Origin: GWF sp031972135
GTDB taxonomy: Bacteria > Patescibacteriota > Microgenomatia > UBA1400 > UBA12108
Reading direction: 5' to 3'
Assembly (NCBI GenBank): GCA_031972135.1
Contig: DALYFH010000008.1
Location: 1 to 34,711 of the forward strand
Length of the DNA stretch: 34,711 nucleotides
Shown here: positions 1-7,272 of the stretch, in pieces
Layout of the letters: the number at the start of each line of letters is the position of its first letter
Position numbering within the stretch: the first letter of the stretch is position 1
The notes under the pieces: generated by a model
What the model saw: the letters and a program-made list of their open reading frames with translations, nothing else
Databases searched by the model: none
What the model was told of the DNA's origin: nothing
Made by a program: the position numbers and the translations under genes

Positions 1-592
1 TAAAGATAATTGACAATACTTTGGATACTTTTTGGCTCAAAAAGCCGTAGATAAAGAGACCGAGCGCTGTATAGACTAAGCTGTAGTAGATTGCTGGCCT
101 CCCATAATCGAAGATATATGACACCGTATGAATTAATGATGTGAAGAACGGGTAAGCTAAATAGTAATTGAGTTCAGGAGTAAAGATCCCTGTTATCTCC
201 TGGTTCTCAGAAAAAACCTTGGCTCTAAAATCATAGAGAGTTAGAGCGTCCCAGTCTCGAACTGGCCAGTATGAGTTAACAACAACCGAGAAAAAAGCAA
301 AAAGTAAGACTACTAAGATCCCCAATAATTGGTTTGGAGCTCTGGATGGTCTAGTGATCGACTTCATTAGTGTTAATGATGAGCCAAAGAATGTTATTGC
401 CAAGATGATTAAGGTCAGCTGTGTCCACGCAATACCCATCACTCCGAGCAGGTACATCGAGATAATATATAAACCAATCCCTAGGAGAATACCAACACTA
501 ATAGAGATTAGAGTATTTGCGGCTGGGTATAAGTATCGGCCGAGTATCACTCCTCCCAACACAACGAGTAGTGTGATTAAGATGAGCATCAT
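1..592 (-). CDS. GT-C-like membrane glycosyltransferase, 3' end outside the window (partial)
   Basis: The frame is open from an ATG at 592 (a second ATG follows at 589) to the window edge without a stop, giving at least 196 residues. Roughly four hydrophobic segments come first. An outward-facing loop then reads WPVRDWDALTLYDFRAK (plus-strand 218-268), and further hydrophobic segments follow. A WDA...KAK-type loop after the first helices is, from family knowledge, typical of RgtA/B/C/D-like and PMT-like GT-C enzymes, where the acidic residue helps bind metal or acts as base. The start overlaps the stop of the upstream gene as ATGA (592-589), so the two are probably translationally coupled. 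The substrate cannot be told, and the C-terminal half is not visible. Confidence 0.75.
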   Translation of the reverse strand, partial: MMLILITLLVVLGGVILGRYLYPAANTLISISVGILLGIGLYIISMYLLGVMGIAWTQLTLIILAITFFGSSLTLMKSITRPSRAPNQLLGILVVLLFAFFSVVVNSYWPVRDWDALTLYDFRAKVFSENQEITGIFTPELNYYLAYPFFTSLIHTVSYIFDYGRPAIYYSLVYTALGLFIYGFLSQKVSKVLSIIF

Positions 593-1542
593 TGAGACTC
601 CTCTTTTTTAAACTTAATCACCCCCCATAAAGGCTCATTTAAATACACTGGGATGTATTCTGCACTAACTACACGTTTGGTAGTATTACTACTCAGATCA
701 AAATATTCGATATACTCGGCATTAATGCTAGTCTTTGGCCAGCCATAAGGAGAAGTGTCCCGCTCATTAGACTCACCCCAAACGAGAGCGATGTAGTCAT
801 AATCTTGGTTGGGTAGTTCTGACAGAGTAGAGGTGTCAGTAGTTTCTTTGACGTTGGTCAGCGTCCGTGGATACAAAAAGTAACGCATCAACACAATGTT
901 GCCAGAATATAACCAGTGATTTTGAGCTGGTGGCATCGCGATGACTGCATCCTCTGGAGTGGCTTGTTTTAACATTTGCGCATACCGGTAGATCGTCCCC
1001 CACCCTGCTTCGTTTTTTTCTTCATCGTTTATTGCGAGTATCTGCATGGCTTTGACCTCTTTTTTAACTAATTTGGCCACATCAATCGAGTTTATTATTG
1101 TGTAGTTTATTAAGAGTGATGATATGGCTAGAAGAAAAGTGCTGTTTAGAATAGCGACATAATGTCTATGCATGAGGTTTGATAAGGCAAAGTATACAAA
1201 AAGCATGCCTGTCAGGATTTGCAAACCATCTAGGTGGACATGTAGATAAGTAAAAATGAAATTAGGATAAGTTATTGTTTCGATAATATAAAATATGCCG
1301 GTCAGAATGATGGAATATATAGCGAGCAATCTAAACATTATTGCAAGGAGAGATTTTTCTGGAGTTGGCGGAGGGTATAGTTTGATCGCAATTATTGCAA
1401 CCCCAGTTATTACATAAAAGATCATCGGTAAAAAATTGAAGTGCTTAAATATAAATCCAGGATACTTATATGTTTCTATGGCAGCCATTAACACTGAAAA
1501 AACACTCAGATATAGTCCAATGTAATGCCTATACCAGTTCAT
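589..1542 (-). CDS. Membrane protein with five helices and an outward C-terminal domain (GT-C companion)
   Basis: The protein has 317 residues. Residues about 8-160 form about five membrane spans. The rest is a soluble domain of about 150 residues that probably faces outward. That domain holds the segment PEDAVIAMPPAQ followed by GN and a YFLYPR stretch, which looks like the C-terminal part of large GT-C membrane enzymes. The N-terminal catalytic half with its acidic loop is absent, so this is either a reduced GT-C relative or an accessory protein. Both ends are ATGA overlaps (start at 1542 with the epimerase stop, stop at 589 with the next gene), which ties it closely to the WDA-motif protein downstream. 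I do not recognise a named family and assign no reaction. Confidence 0.65.
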   Translation of the reverse strand: MNWYRHYIGLYLSVFSVLMAAIETYKYPGFIFKHFNFLPMIFYVITGVAIIAIKLYPPPTPEKSLLAIMFRLLAIYSIILTGIFYIIETITYPNFIFTYLHVHLDGLQILTGMLFVYFALSNLMHRHYVAILNSTFLLAISSLLINYTIINSIDVAKLVKKEVKAMQILAINDEEKNEAGWGTIYRYAQMLKQATPEDAVIAMPPAQNHWLYSGNIVLMRYFLYPRTLTNVKETTDTSTLSELPNQDYDYIALVWGESNERDTSPYGWPKTSINAEYIEYFDLSSNTTKRVVSAEYIPVYLNEPLWGVIKFKKEESQ

Positions 1543-2483
1543 ATATTTGAGGAATTATTGATATACCAACTTACTGTTTTTGATAGTCCTTCATCAAAGG
1601 TAGTGTTTGCTGTAAAACCAAATTCGAGTGCTGCACGCGACACATCAAGCATCCGTCTTGGCTGTCCATTGGGTTTATCTTTATCCCAAATGATTTGACC
1701 GCTGAAACCGGTTAATTCCTTTATTTTGTATGCGAGGTCATGTATCGATATTTCAAATCCTGCGCCAATATTTACAGGCTCACTTTTGTTATACATTTCG
1801 CTCGCGAGAATAATGCCTCTTGCCGCGTCATCTACATAACAAAATTCTCTGGTAGCAGAACCATCTCCCCATACTTCGACACTATTAGATCCATTTTGCT
1901 TTGCTTCTACAAATTTTTTTATAAGAGCTGGGATAACGTGGCTACTTCCTGGCTCAAAGTTGTCTCCAGGTCCATATAAGTTGACTGGTAATAGAAAGAT
2001 ACTATTAAAGTCGTACTGGTCTCTATATGCAGTACTCTGGACTAACATCATCTTTTTGGCTAGACCATAAGGTGCGTTAGTTTCTTCTGGATATCCATCC
2101 CAAAGATCTTGTTCTTTAAAAGGGATTGGGGCAAATTTTGGGTAGGCGCAAATCGTTCCTATGGCTACAAACTTTTTAACCCCAGCCTTCCTACTCTCTT
2201 CCATCATGTGTACACCCATGAGCAGGTTGTCGTAAAAGAGAGTCCCAGGAAAATCTCGGTTATATCCAATACCTCCTACGTTAGCTGCCAGGTGAATAAC
2301 TATGTCTGCTCCTGCTACCACCTTGGCACATGTCTCTTGTGATCGTAGGTCATCGGTGCTAGAGCGTGGTATCACAATATCCTTCACACTTAATGCTTCT
2401 AGTTGTTTAACTACATTCGATCCGAGAAATCCTGCTCCACCAGTGACTACTACACGCTTATTTACCCAATATTCTTGAGACAT
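1539..2483 (-). CDS. NAD(P)-dependent sugar-nucleotide epimerase/reductase, GDP-L-fucose synthase-like
   Basis: This is a cytoplasmic extended short-chain dehydrogenase of 314 residues. The Rossmann motif TGGAGFLG is at 14-21 and the catalytic YxxxK is Tyr139/Lys143. The segments VGGIGYNR (69-76) and SSHVIPAL (180-187), the latter with His182, match GDP-4-keto-6-deoxymannose epimerase/reductase (Fcl/WcaG). That enzyme makes GDP-L-fucose from the Gmd product. The segment GTICAYP (109-115) aligns with GSSCIYP of E. coli Fcl, so the catalytic Ser is Thr110, while the Cys of the active site is kept as Cys112. No gmd partner is present in the window. It is the only sugar-nucleotide enzyme here and probably supplies a deoxysugar donor to the neighbouring transferases. 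A related 6-deoxyhexose product is possible. Confidence 0.82.
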   Translation of the reverse strand: MSQEYWVNKRVVVTGGAGFLGSNVVKQLEALSVKDIVIPRSSTDDLRSQETCAKVVAGADIVIHLAANVGGIGYNRDFPGTLFYDNLLMGVHMMEESRKAGVKKFVAIGTICAYPKFAPIPFKEQDLWDGYPEETNAPYGLAKKMMLVQSTAYRDQYDFNSIFLLPVNLYGPGDNFEPGSSHVIPALIKKFVEAKQNGSNSVEVWGDGSATREFCYVDDAARGIILASEMYNKSEPVNIGAGFEISIHDLAYKIKELTGFSGQIIWDKDKPNGQPRRMLDVSRAALEFGFTANTTFDEGLSKTVSWYINNSSNI

Positions 2484-2485
2484 AG

Positions 2486-3865
2486 TTAATTCTTCATGTA
2501 TACTTGATAACTAGATATTGATTGTATCAGCTTATAATCAAAATCTGCAGATACATTCTTCATAAACTGATCTTTGTCTTTCAAGCCATACCAGTTGTTG
2601 GCACTCTGATCTGGATTAGTATCAAAAATTATATATTCTGGATCGTAATCGGTATATTTATCACGAGCGAGTCGCACGTTTTTGTGAGAGAGGTGGGCTG
2701 CTAGATGATTTGGTGCCATAATTACTGGATCTGCTGGCATTTGCTTAAGATATTGTCGTATTTCAACTGTTCGATCTGATGCGTGGTAAAGTGCAGGATT
2801 AATCGCCATTAAGAATGGCATTTTTAGCCGAGCATAGTTCTGATAGAGTGCAACGGTAGTAACAACAAAAACCACCACTAACTGAGTTATCGTCTTTTTA
2901 TTTTTAGTTAATTTATCTAAGACTAGCATCAGGGAGAAAGCATAAATCGGGGCAATCTCTGCATTGTAGTGAAGCCCAATTTCCCAACGCGAGCCAGCCG
3001 AAGATAAAAACCGTGTCCAATAATGAACTAAGTACGTCGGCCAGAGTGACGGTGTAAATATCGCAGTAAAAGAGAAGCTTGTGAAACTGTCGACAACTGT
3101 TTTTATCTTGATGGGATGGTCATAGAGAGCGCTTACGACACTCTGCACAGTATGACCTGCCAGAAAGTTATACTGATAGTAGTTTGAAAAAGCAGGGATT
3201 ACGTAGGATATTATGCAGTATGCATAAATAATACTAAGCATCGAGAGAGTAATCGTCATATTTCGCCACTCTTTTACTTTTAACCAAGTATAGAAATGAA
3301 TACCACAAACAACTAGGAATGTAGATTCTTTGAAGAGGAGTAGAAAGAGAGATGAGAATATATACATACGCTTGTTAAGCGTGACGAGCGAATATAGCAC
3401 TATCGAGAGGGGGAGAGTCGCGAATGTTAACTCATGAATATCTGTAATCACGGCGTTTTGCAGTCCGGTAAAGAGATAAAAAGCTATTTGAACTGAAATT
3501 GAGACATAACTATTCTTGGTCAGCGCGTATGAAGTCTTATGCAAGATAAACCCAGCTAGGGCGGCAAATGCAGCTTGAACAAAGAATATCGCCTCTTGAG
3601 CATGTGTAACCCAATATATGGGTGCTAGCAACATTAACGCTGGACTAAAATGATCTCCAAATATCCACGATCCACCAACGACATAATGATCGATTACTGG
3701 TGCTCTAAGTTGTGAAACTCGCCAAATTGCTTGATCAAATATACCAAAATCATAGTAGAAAGAATCAAATTGATAAAATCGATTAACTGATATAAATGTA
3801 CCCGCTAATGCAAAAGATATACAAAGTACTACACTTACGATAAATGCTAATTTATTTAATTTCAT
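2486..3865 (-). CDS. DUF2079 family multi-spanning membrane protein (putative GT-C)
   Basis: The protein has about 459 residues and about ten membrane spans. Hallmarks of DUF2079 are visible: DFGIFDQAIW near residues 39-48, GDHFSP near 70-75, a DIHELTF segment near 147, a KES segment in place of the usual KED, and a HYN...P segment late in the protein. The DFGIFDQ loop sits where GT-C enzymes carry their acidic catalytic loop, so a polyprenyl-phosphate-sugar transferase role on the outer face is likely but unproven for the family. I prefer the ATG at 3865 over the TTG directly before it at 3868. The gap to the upstream GT2 is 23 nt, the longest firm gap in the cluster. The gene is among the more A+T-rich ones. 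Confidence 0.75.
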   Translation of the reverse strand: MKLNKLAFIVSVVLCISFALAGTFISVNRFYQFDSFYYDFGIFDQAIWRVSQLRAPVIDHYVVGGSWIFGDHFSPALMLLAPIYWVTHAQEAIFFVQAAFAALAGFILHKTSYALTKNSYVSISVQIAFYLFTGLQNAVITDIHELTFATLPLSIVLYSLVTLNKRMYIFSSLFLLLFKESTFLVVCGIHFYTWLKVKEWRNMTITLSMLSIIYAYCIISYVIPAFSNYYQYNFLAGHTVQSVVSALYDHPIKIKTVVDSFTSFSFTAIFTPSLWPTYLVHYWTRFLSSAGSRWEIGLHYNAEIAPIYAFSLMLVLDKLTKNKKTITQLVVVFVVTTVALYQNYARLKMPFLMAINPALYHASDRTVEIRQYLKQMPADPVIMAPNHLAAHLSHKNVRLARDKYTDYDPEYIIFDTNPDQSANNWYGLKDKDQFMKNVSADFDYKLIQSISSYQVYMKN

Positions 3866-3888
3866 CAATTTGATTTACTAACAATTAA

Positions 3889-4665
3889 TCACTGCTTAAG
3901 AATATTATAGATGCGGCGTACAACCGCCGAATGTGCACGATGGAGCATGAGATGCCAGGGCTCGGCCCCATTTGCAACTAACGCCAGTTCACCCTCTGCC
4001 ATCAACTTTGGACGACTAGTTTCGCTCTTGCTGTCTGGTTGGGCACGAAAACCAGAGAGTGCTATCTTGAGATCGTGGGGTCTATAATTCTTAGATAATC
4101 TCAGCCAGTAGTCGTAGTCCATGACGTAGTGATATTTTTCATTAAACTCCCCTACAACATTAGCAGCGTCGCGGGACCAGAAAGTAGATGGTTGAGGCAA
4201 CATGGAATCGGCAATCATAAGTGTGGTTCGACTGTATAACTTCATCAGCAGACGCTTATATCCAGAGATTAGCCAGTTACTACGACTAGGATTACCGTTT
4301 TCATCAATCACTATGCAGTCGCCTGTAATCCAATTGGCTTTCGTCTTGGCGTAATACTCCCCTACTGCCCTAAGTGTACCTGGGAGATATACATCGTCGG
4401 AGTTGAGGTATGCGAGTACTTGGCCTGTTGCTAGACGGAACCCTTTGTTAATTGCGTGTGTCTGTCCATTATCTTTTTTGCTCTCCCATTGTATTTTGTT
4501 ACCGTAGCTCTTGAGAATCTCAACGGTATCGTCAGTACTACCACCATCCATTACGATATATTCGAGATTGGGATAATCCTGGGAGAGGATGCTATCAATT
4601 GTAGCTCTTATGTACTTGGCCTGATTATAGCTAGGGGTAACGACAGAAATTTTTGGTAACTTCAT
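3889..4665 (-). CDS. Family 2 glycosyltransferase (WcaA-like)
   Basis: This is a cytoplasmic or membrane-associated GT-A fold enzyme of 258 residues with no membrane span. The opening strand ISVVTPSYNQ is at 6-15, the nucleotide-binding MDGGSTDDT at 39-47, the metal-binding NSDD at 88-91, PQPSTFW at 157-163, and the acceptor-side DYDYWLRL at 183-190, whose acids are candidates for the catalytic base. It should transfer a sugar from a nucleotide donor to a lipid-linked glycan intermediate. Donor and linkage cannot be read from the sequence. It starts at ATG 4665, one nucleotide after the stop of the DUF2304 gene. Among the GT2s here it is closest in style to colanic-acid and O-antigen transferases rather than to DPM1. 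Confidence 0.85.
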   Translation of the reverse strand: MKLPKISVVTPSYNQAKYIRATIDSILSQDYPNLEYIVMDGGSTDDTVEILKSYGNKIQWESKKDNGQTHAINKGFRLATGQVLAYLNSDDVYLPGTLRAVGEYYAKTKANWITGDCIVIDENGNPSRSNWLISGYKRLLMKLYSRTTLMIADSMLPQPSTFWSRDAANVVGEFNEKYHYVMDYDYWLRLSKNYRPHDLKIALSGFRAQPDSKSETSRPKLMAEGELALVANGAEPWHLMLHRAHSAVVRRIYNILKQ

Positions 4666-4666
4666 A

Positions 4667-4987
4667 CTAATCGTTCATGGCTTGCTCTCGAGTCAAGACT
4701 TCTAGTTTGGAACGGAGCTTGCTAATCTGAATTCGATTCTCTATTAAGAATATAAAGGTACCCATAAAGGCAATTATCATAATTACGTCGAGCAGTCGAG
4801 ATACCTGAAAAAGATTTCTAACTGCGTCAGCACTACCAGGTACTATTACGATAGTAGCTAGAGATAGTAGGACTATGCTCCAAAACAGAGCTTCTACTTT
4901 TGGTAGTTCTTGCTTTTTGTAATGAATGCGAACTACGTAGAGCATAATGAAGATAAACACTACCGAAAAAAGTTGTATTCCAATCAT
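4667..4987 (-). CDS. DUF2304 small membrane protein
   Basis: This is a small protein of about 106 residues with three predicted membrane helices and a charged C-terminal tail (about the last 25 residues) that could form a coiled coil. Length and pattern match DUF2304, a family that commonly lies directly beside DPM1-like GT2 genes, as it does here. I choose the ATG at 4987: it gives MIGIQLFSVV, which fits the usual family start; it lies 5 nt after the upstream stop; and GGAG at 5000-4997 is 9 nt ahead. An alternative ATG at 5002 would overlap the upstream gene by 10 nt. A likely role is a partner or membrane anchor for the polyprenyl-phosphate sugar synthase. This is inference from neighbourhood only. 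Confidence 0.75.
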   Translation of the reverse strand: MIGIQLFSVVFIFIMLYVVRIHYKKQELPKVEALFWSIVLLSLATIVIVPGSADAVRNLFQVSRLLDVIMIIAFMGTFIFLIENRIQISKLRSKLEVLTREQAMND

Positions 4988-4992
4988 ATTCT

Positions 4993-5649
4993 TTAACTCC
5001 ATATCCAGTAAGGTATCTTTATTATAATACGGATGGCATCGATCAGGTTAAATCCATATTCTTTGCCATGATAGATAGTGTTGATCGGAATCTCGACGTA
5101 TTTTATTTTACTTTTTGCGATTCGTACGGCTATTTCCGTCTCGACCTCGTAACCGCTACTATGCCATAAGAGCTTTTTGTAAGTACTCTTAGTCATAGCT
5201 TTAAAACCGCTAGGAACATCAGAGATGTAACGGCCGAAAAGAACGTTGATTAGAACAGAGGTAAATCTGTTACCTAGTAACCTGGTTAGTGGCATCCGAC
5301 TATCCATCGCTCTAACTCCTAAAACAATCTGCGCCCCTCCCCTCAGTGCCTTGGTAAACTGTGCGATATCTGAGACGTCGTGCTGATCATCCCCATCCAT
5401 AATAATAACTCCATCAGCACCGAGTCTAGTAAACGCATACTCACAACCTGTCTTTAATGCAGCTCCCTTACCCAGATTGGTGATATGAGTAAGTACTTTT
5501 ATTCCTTTTGACTTTACAATATCTGTTGTACGATCTCGACTTCCGTCATCTATCACGAGAATATTTTTGGTTTTCTTAGTTAATTTATCTAAAAAGCGAC
5601 CGATAAATCTTGATTCGTTATATGCTGGAACAACTACGTATAACTTCAT
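4993..5649 (-). CDS. DPM1-like GT2, polyprenyl-phosphate sugar synthase
   Basis: The enzyme has 218 residues and should move a sugar from a nucleotide donor to undecaprenyl or another polyprenyl phosphate, making the donor that GT-C enzymes use. Visible motifs: VVVPAYNES (5-13), DDGSRDRT (34-41), NLGKGAALKTG (58-68), MDGDDQHD as the metal site (84-91), SRMPLTRLLGNR (117-128) and SDVPSGFKAM (143-152). These are the DPM1/DPG synthase signatures. There is no long C-terminal membrane anchor; the DUF2304 protein encoded next may supply it. The start at 5649 overlaps the stop of the large GT-C gene upstream as ATGA, suggesting that the synthase serves that transferase. Whether the sugar is glucose, mannose or another cannot be decided. 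Confidence 0.88.
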   Translation of the reverse strand: MKLYVVVPAYNESRFIGRFLDKLTKKTKNILVIDDGSRDRTTDIVKSKGIKVLTHITNLGKGAALKTGCEYAFTRLGADGVIIMDGDDQHDVSDIAQFTKALRGGAQIVLGVRAMDSRMPLTRLLGNRFTSVLINVLFGRYISDVPSGFKAMTKSTYKKLLWHSSGYEVETEIAVRIAKSKIKYVEIPINTIYHGKEYGFNLIDAIRIIIKIPYWIWS

Positions 5650-7271
5650 TGAGCTTTGGCTTTCATGTGGACTGTCGGAAAATCAAAAACACGATAGATC
5701 GGGCGACCATCATCACGAGCAATAATTGTTCCTTCGCCGTATTCAAAATATGGCTGAACTAGGATCAAGGTATTATGTGGGATATCCATTTGTTCAATCG
5801 GCCCTTTTGGCCTGATATCGCCAAAGTAGTATTTGCCTATTTTGACCATAGGTACGCCGTCGACAGTAACTTTGTTAGCTTTGGCCTCTCGATAGACATC
5901 GGGGTGGATCTTGTTTAGGAACGCATAGTACATCGAGACCTCTCCATAACTCTGACTGATGATAATCTGGTCATATTTATCCTCTCTCTCCTTGGCGTAA
6001 GTCACTGCATCTTGCATTGGAGCATCGTACCAGTAGCGACCATAGGCAGGATACTGATAGATGTAGCGATGGAGCCAGTTGCCGACAGAGAGAGCGTAGA
6101 TAAAACAGAAAATAGTAAACAGTAATATAGCCAATTTGGATCTCTTAATACTGAGTATCCAACTATAAATAGTGTAGGCCGCTAGAATTTGAGGCACAGG
6201 GAGCATGGCTAGGCTACGCAGTCCGTAGGCGCGACCTACAAGAGCGGTTGGGAGTGGGGCGAGTATAAGCCAGGCAATGAGGAAATACCATGCCCGGCGA
6301 TTTTTTTGGTAGAGCAAGATTAGCCCCATTAAGATCAGTGGAGCGTCCAGGAGATATAGCATGCCGTGACCAGCGAGGCCGTAGCGGACGTTACTATCCC
6401 CACCCACAAAAAGGAATTGTCCCGAAAAATTTTCTAAGTAGTACATGACAAAATCGCTAAGATGATAGGTAAATCTATTCTCGCTCAACTTGGCTCCTAG
6501 GCTATCAGGGTTATCAAAAAAGTTGCGCGCTCTCTCCACCCTAGGTGTTACTGTCTTGTCGACAAAGATATTAATGCTCTGAAAACGGACCTGTCCCCCC
6601 TTAAACAGCGCAAGGTAAATTATGGGGAGCACGAGTATAAGAGCTAGCAGCCAGTATTTGATGAATGGTTTGATACTATTTTTGTACTTGGACCAATTGA
6701 TCATATAGATCCAGGTAAACAGTAGTAATAATGGGGCAAACATTTTGGTGGTGTAGTAGGTATAAGTAGAGATCGCGAGTAGCAAGGCGGAGAGTGCATA
6801 CCTTCGAGTTAGGAGCAGGACTACACTGCCGAGGCCGAGAGTTAGAGCAACATTTGCTTCGTAACCACCTCTACTAATATGAATGTGCCATGGATTAACT
6901 GCTAAGAAGAACGACGAAACCAGCGCAACAACACTACCGAGCTTGAGGAGTATCGCTAGCCTGTATGTCAGGTAGACTGCGAGAATCCCAGCTATGGCTG
7001 AGGGGATTCGAACACTCGCCATAGTAGGGCCAGTTACGAGCTGAACTAGAGCTGTTGTATAGATATAGACTGGATTTTTTTGGTCTCCCCAACTCTCAAA
7101 CTGGAGCGGCATAAAGCGACCAAATTCATCATGCAGTGTTTCTTTGATTGCATACGCGTTATAACCCAGGGCTACTTCGTCGCCATAGAGCGTGTCCATA
7201 TGAGAATTGAGAAAGGTTAACCGGAGCAAGGCGGAGGTGGCTAAGATTGCAACTAGAATATATTTGTACAT
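5646..7271 (-). CDS. PMT/ArnT-like GT-C membrane glycosyltransferase
   Basis: The protein has 541 residues, about eleven membrane spans and a C-terminal outward domain of about 130 residues. The first outer loop holds YGDEVALGYNAY (29-40) with the acidic pair Asp31-Glu32, then KNPVYIY (65-71), a pattern of the GT39/GT83-like PMT_2 family. The acidic pair is the expected metal/base site. Such enzymes take a sugar from a polyprenyl-phosphate donor on the outer side of the membrane. The gene begins 1 nt after the upstream GT-C gene and ends in an ATGA overlap with the DPM1-like synthase, a natural donor source. It resembles the 15839-17476 protein closely in its N-terminal loop, so the two are likely paralogues. 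Confidence 0.85.
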   Translation of the reverse strand: MYKYILVAILATSALLRLTFLNSHMDTLYGDEVALGYNAYAIKETLHDEFGRFMPLQFESWGDQKNPVYIYTTALVQLVTGPTMASVRIPSAIAGILAVYLTYRLAILLKLGSVVALVSSFFLAVNPWHIHISRGGYEANVALTLGLGSVVLLLTRRYALSALLLAISTYTYYTTKMFAPLLLLFTWIYMINWSKYKNSIKPFIKYWLLALILVLPIIYLALFKGGQVRFQSINIFVDKTVTPRVERARNFFDNPDSLGAKLSENRFTYHLSDFVMYYLENFSGQFLFVGGDSNVRYGLAGHGMLYLLDAPLILMGLILLYQKNRRAWYFLIAWLILAPLPTALVGRAYGLRSLAMLPVPQILAAYTIYSWILSIKRSKLAILLFTIFCFIYALSVGNWLHRYIYQYPAYGRYWYDAPMQDAVTYAKEREDKYDQIIISQSYGEVSMYYAFLNKIHPDVYREAKANKVTVDGVPMVKIGKYYFGDIRPKGPIEQMDIPHNTLILVQPYFEYGEGTIIARDDGRPIYRVFDFPTVHMKAKAQ

Positions 7272-7272
7272 A

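Noticed and set aside
589..1542. The 317-residue membrane protein as a frameshifted fragment of the gene beside it
   Set aside because: It has its own ATG, complete five-helix topology and ATGA junctions on both sides, so it looks like an intact gene.
3866..3888. Possible promoter in the longest gap between genes
   Set aside because: Only 23 nt, A+T-rich, with no recognisable -35/-10 pair; too short to claim.
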